The notes under the pieces are model-generated. The model saw only the letters and a list, made by a program, of their open reading frames with translations. It made no database searches and was not told where the DNA came from. Shown piece by piece: positions 63,088 to 64,000 of a stretch of 64,000 bases of DNA. The position numbers and the translations under genes were made by a program. Numbering within the stretch: the first letter of the stretch is position 1; each line of letters begins with the position of its first letter. The stretch is from Pontibacter pudoricolor (GTDB lineage: Bacteria > Bacteroidota > Bacteroidia > Cytophagales > Hymenobacteraceae), in contig NZ_CP048106.1 of NCBI RefSeq assembly GCF_010092985.1, forward strand, positions 3,348,001-3,412,000. Direction: 5' to 3'.

Positions 63088-64000
63088 ATGTATAAAATAG
63101 CTGCCGTAGTGTTGTGTTTGCTTTTGTGGCTGCCCTGTGCGCGGGCACAAAAACAGGCTGATGCACGGTTGCAGCCCAAAGTTATAGTTCGCATATACAC
63201 TACCCCGGAAGATGCTCCACGGCTCCGGAACTATAGTTACCAAACCACCCACCCCGACTCGTTAGAAGCCAGCAAAGAAGTAAAAGACCTGATCTATAAA
63301 ATGCAGCAGGATGCCTATTTGCTTACTTCTGCGGATAGTTTGTACCTGCGCAACGATACGCTACACGTGAGACTATACATTGGCGAAAGGTTTGAGTATG
63401 CCAGTTTGCGCAACGGTAATTTAAGCGAAGGTATTTTGATAGAATCCGGTTTCCGGGAGAAGTTTTACCGCAATGTGCCTTTTAAGCCAGCCGAATATGT
63501 AAAGCTGCAGCAGCGCATACTGGACTATGCCGAACGGAGCGGTTACCCTTTTGCCAGTGTGTGGCTGGATACGATAACTATAAAAGACAATAAAATTGAA
63601 GCTGCCCTGATGGTAGAAAAAGCTTTTGTAGTTACCTATGACTCGGTGCAGGTGGTGGGCGGCAGCAAAACCAAACCAAAGTTCCTGATGCGCTACTTGC
63701 AACTATACCCGGGTCAGCCTTATAACCAGGAGCAGATAGAAGCTACCCAGCGCATGCTTACCCAGCTGCCTTATATTAAAGTGACAAGGCCGCCGCAGGT
63801 GCGCTTTGCCCGCGATAAAGCACGGGTTTATTATTTTTTGGAAGACCGGCAATCGAACCAGATAGATGGTGTGATTGGCTTTTTGCCCGATCCGACCCGC
63901 AGCGGGAATAAATTGCTGGTAACCGGCGAAGCCAACCTCAACCTCCGGAACTTACGCGGCACAGGCAAAAGCATAGGGCTGCAATGGCGGCGCGTAAACA
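63088..64000 (+). CDS. POTRA/BamA-like outer membrane assembly protein (partial)
   Basis: The frame runs open from ATG 63088 to the window end, so the gene is cut. It encodes 304 visible residues with a signal peptide (MYKIAAVVLCLLLWLPCARA). POTRA-like domains with the patterns VTYDSVQVVGG and YLQLYPGQPYNQEQIEATQR follow, then an outer-membrane barrel start (NLRGTGKSIGLQWRR). This fits the BamA/TamA superfamily that folds or exports outer membrane proteins; TamA-like and BamA-like roles cannot be separated here. The AACTATA word occurs several times. Confidence 0.85.
   Translation, partial: MYKIAAVVLCLLLWLPCARAQKQADARLQPKVIVRIYTTPEDAPRLRNYSYQTTHPDSLEASKEVKDLIYKMQQDAYLLTSADSLYLRNDTLHVRLYIGERFEYASLRNGNLSEGILIESGFREKFYRNVPFKPAEYVKLQQRILDYAERSGYPFASVWLDTITIKDNKIEAALMVEKAFVVTYDSVQVVGGSKTKPKFLMRYLQLYPGQPYNQEQIEATQRMLTQLPYIKVTRPPQVRFARDKARVYYFLEDRQSNQIDGVIGFLPDPTRSGNKLLVTGEANLNLRNLRGTGKSIGLQWRRVN

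Overview
The window is chromosomal DNA from a member of the Bacteroidota, most likely Cytophagales and plausibly Pontibacter or another Hymenobacteraceae. Four things support this. The promoters carry the Bacteroidota -7 element TAnnTTTG. Three secreted proteins end in type IX secretion (T9SS) C-terminal domains. There is a carotenoid crtD-cruF cluster of the flexixanthin type. The housekeeping genes resemble those of Cytophagales. The genus is inference. I recognised no rRNA, tRNA, prophage or CRISPR array.

Layout. 0-7.8 kb: MscS channel, a small conserved protein, FeoB-associated Cys-rich protein, suhB, lnt and rsmI, pterin dehydratase, then an SDR reductase with two small hydrophilic proteins and a phosphoesterase. 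8.3-11.8 kb: a ten-repeat IPT/TIG surface protein containing a recent 486-bp internal duplication. 11.9-18.6 kb: glyA, tatC, rpiB, a multi-pass membrane protein, rbfA, a methyltransferase and a LolC/E-like permease. 18.7-25.4 kb: a SNF2 helicase, then SRPBCC protein, crtD, cruF and a TetR-like regulator. 25.4-29.7 kb: thioredoxin, prfA, a beta-helix lipoprotein, a 58-residue protein and YjbQ. 29.7-38.1 kb: M43 metalloprotease, gpmI, DUF4783 protein, nadC, a methyltransferase, a ZIP transporter and an Mpo1-like protein. 38.1-47.5 kb: envelope and hypothetical genes, including RlpA, a GNAT enzyme, a serine hydrolase, Hsp20, a T9SS cargo protein and an OmpA lipoprotein. 47.7-48.6 kb: a RAYT transposase with three matching REP palindromes. 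48.7-52.4 kb: class I ribonucleotide reductase (nrdB, nrdA). 52.4-53.7 kb: an AT-rich interval with clustered DnaA boxes, then rplU-rpmA. 54-59 kb: a SAM-I riboswitch followed by metH-metF. 59-64 kb: lhgO, a cyclase-family protein, a small unknown protein, hemW, and the start of a POTRA/BamA-like outer membrane protein that runs off the window.

The strongest unexplained signal is a short word found almost everywhere. AACTATA (or its complement TATAGTT) occurs about 180 times by my hand count, where roughly 10 are expected by chance. Its exact 10-bp palindrome AACTATAGTT occurs 17 times, where about 0.1 is expected. It lies in coding and intergenic DNA, often just after stop codons and as inverted pairs inside terminator hairpins. 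It is sparse in the IPT repeat gene, the RAYT/REP locus and highly expressed genes. It behaves like HIP1 or a DNA-uptake word, and I know of no description of it in this group. Other notable signals are a possible oriC or DnaA-controlled region upstream of nrdB, apparently leaderless promoters at rsmI, gpmI and nadC, and families of intergenic inverted repeats. All counts and coordinates were read by eye.
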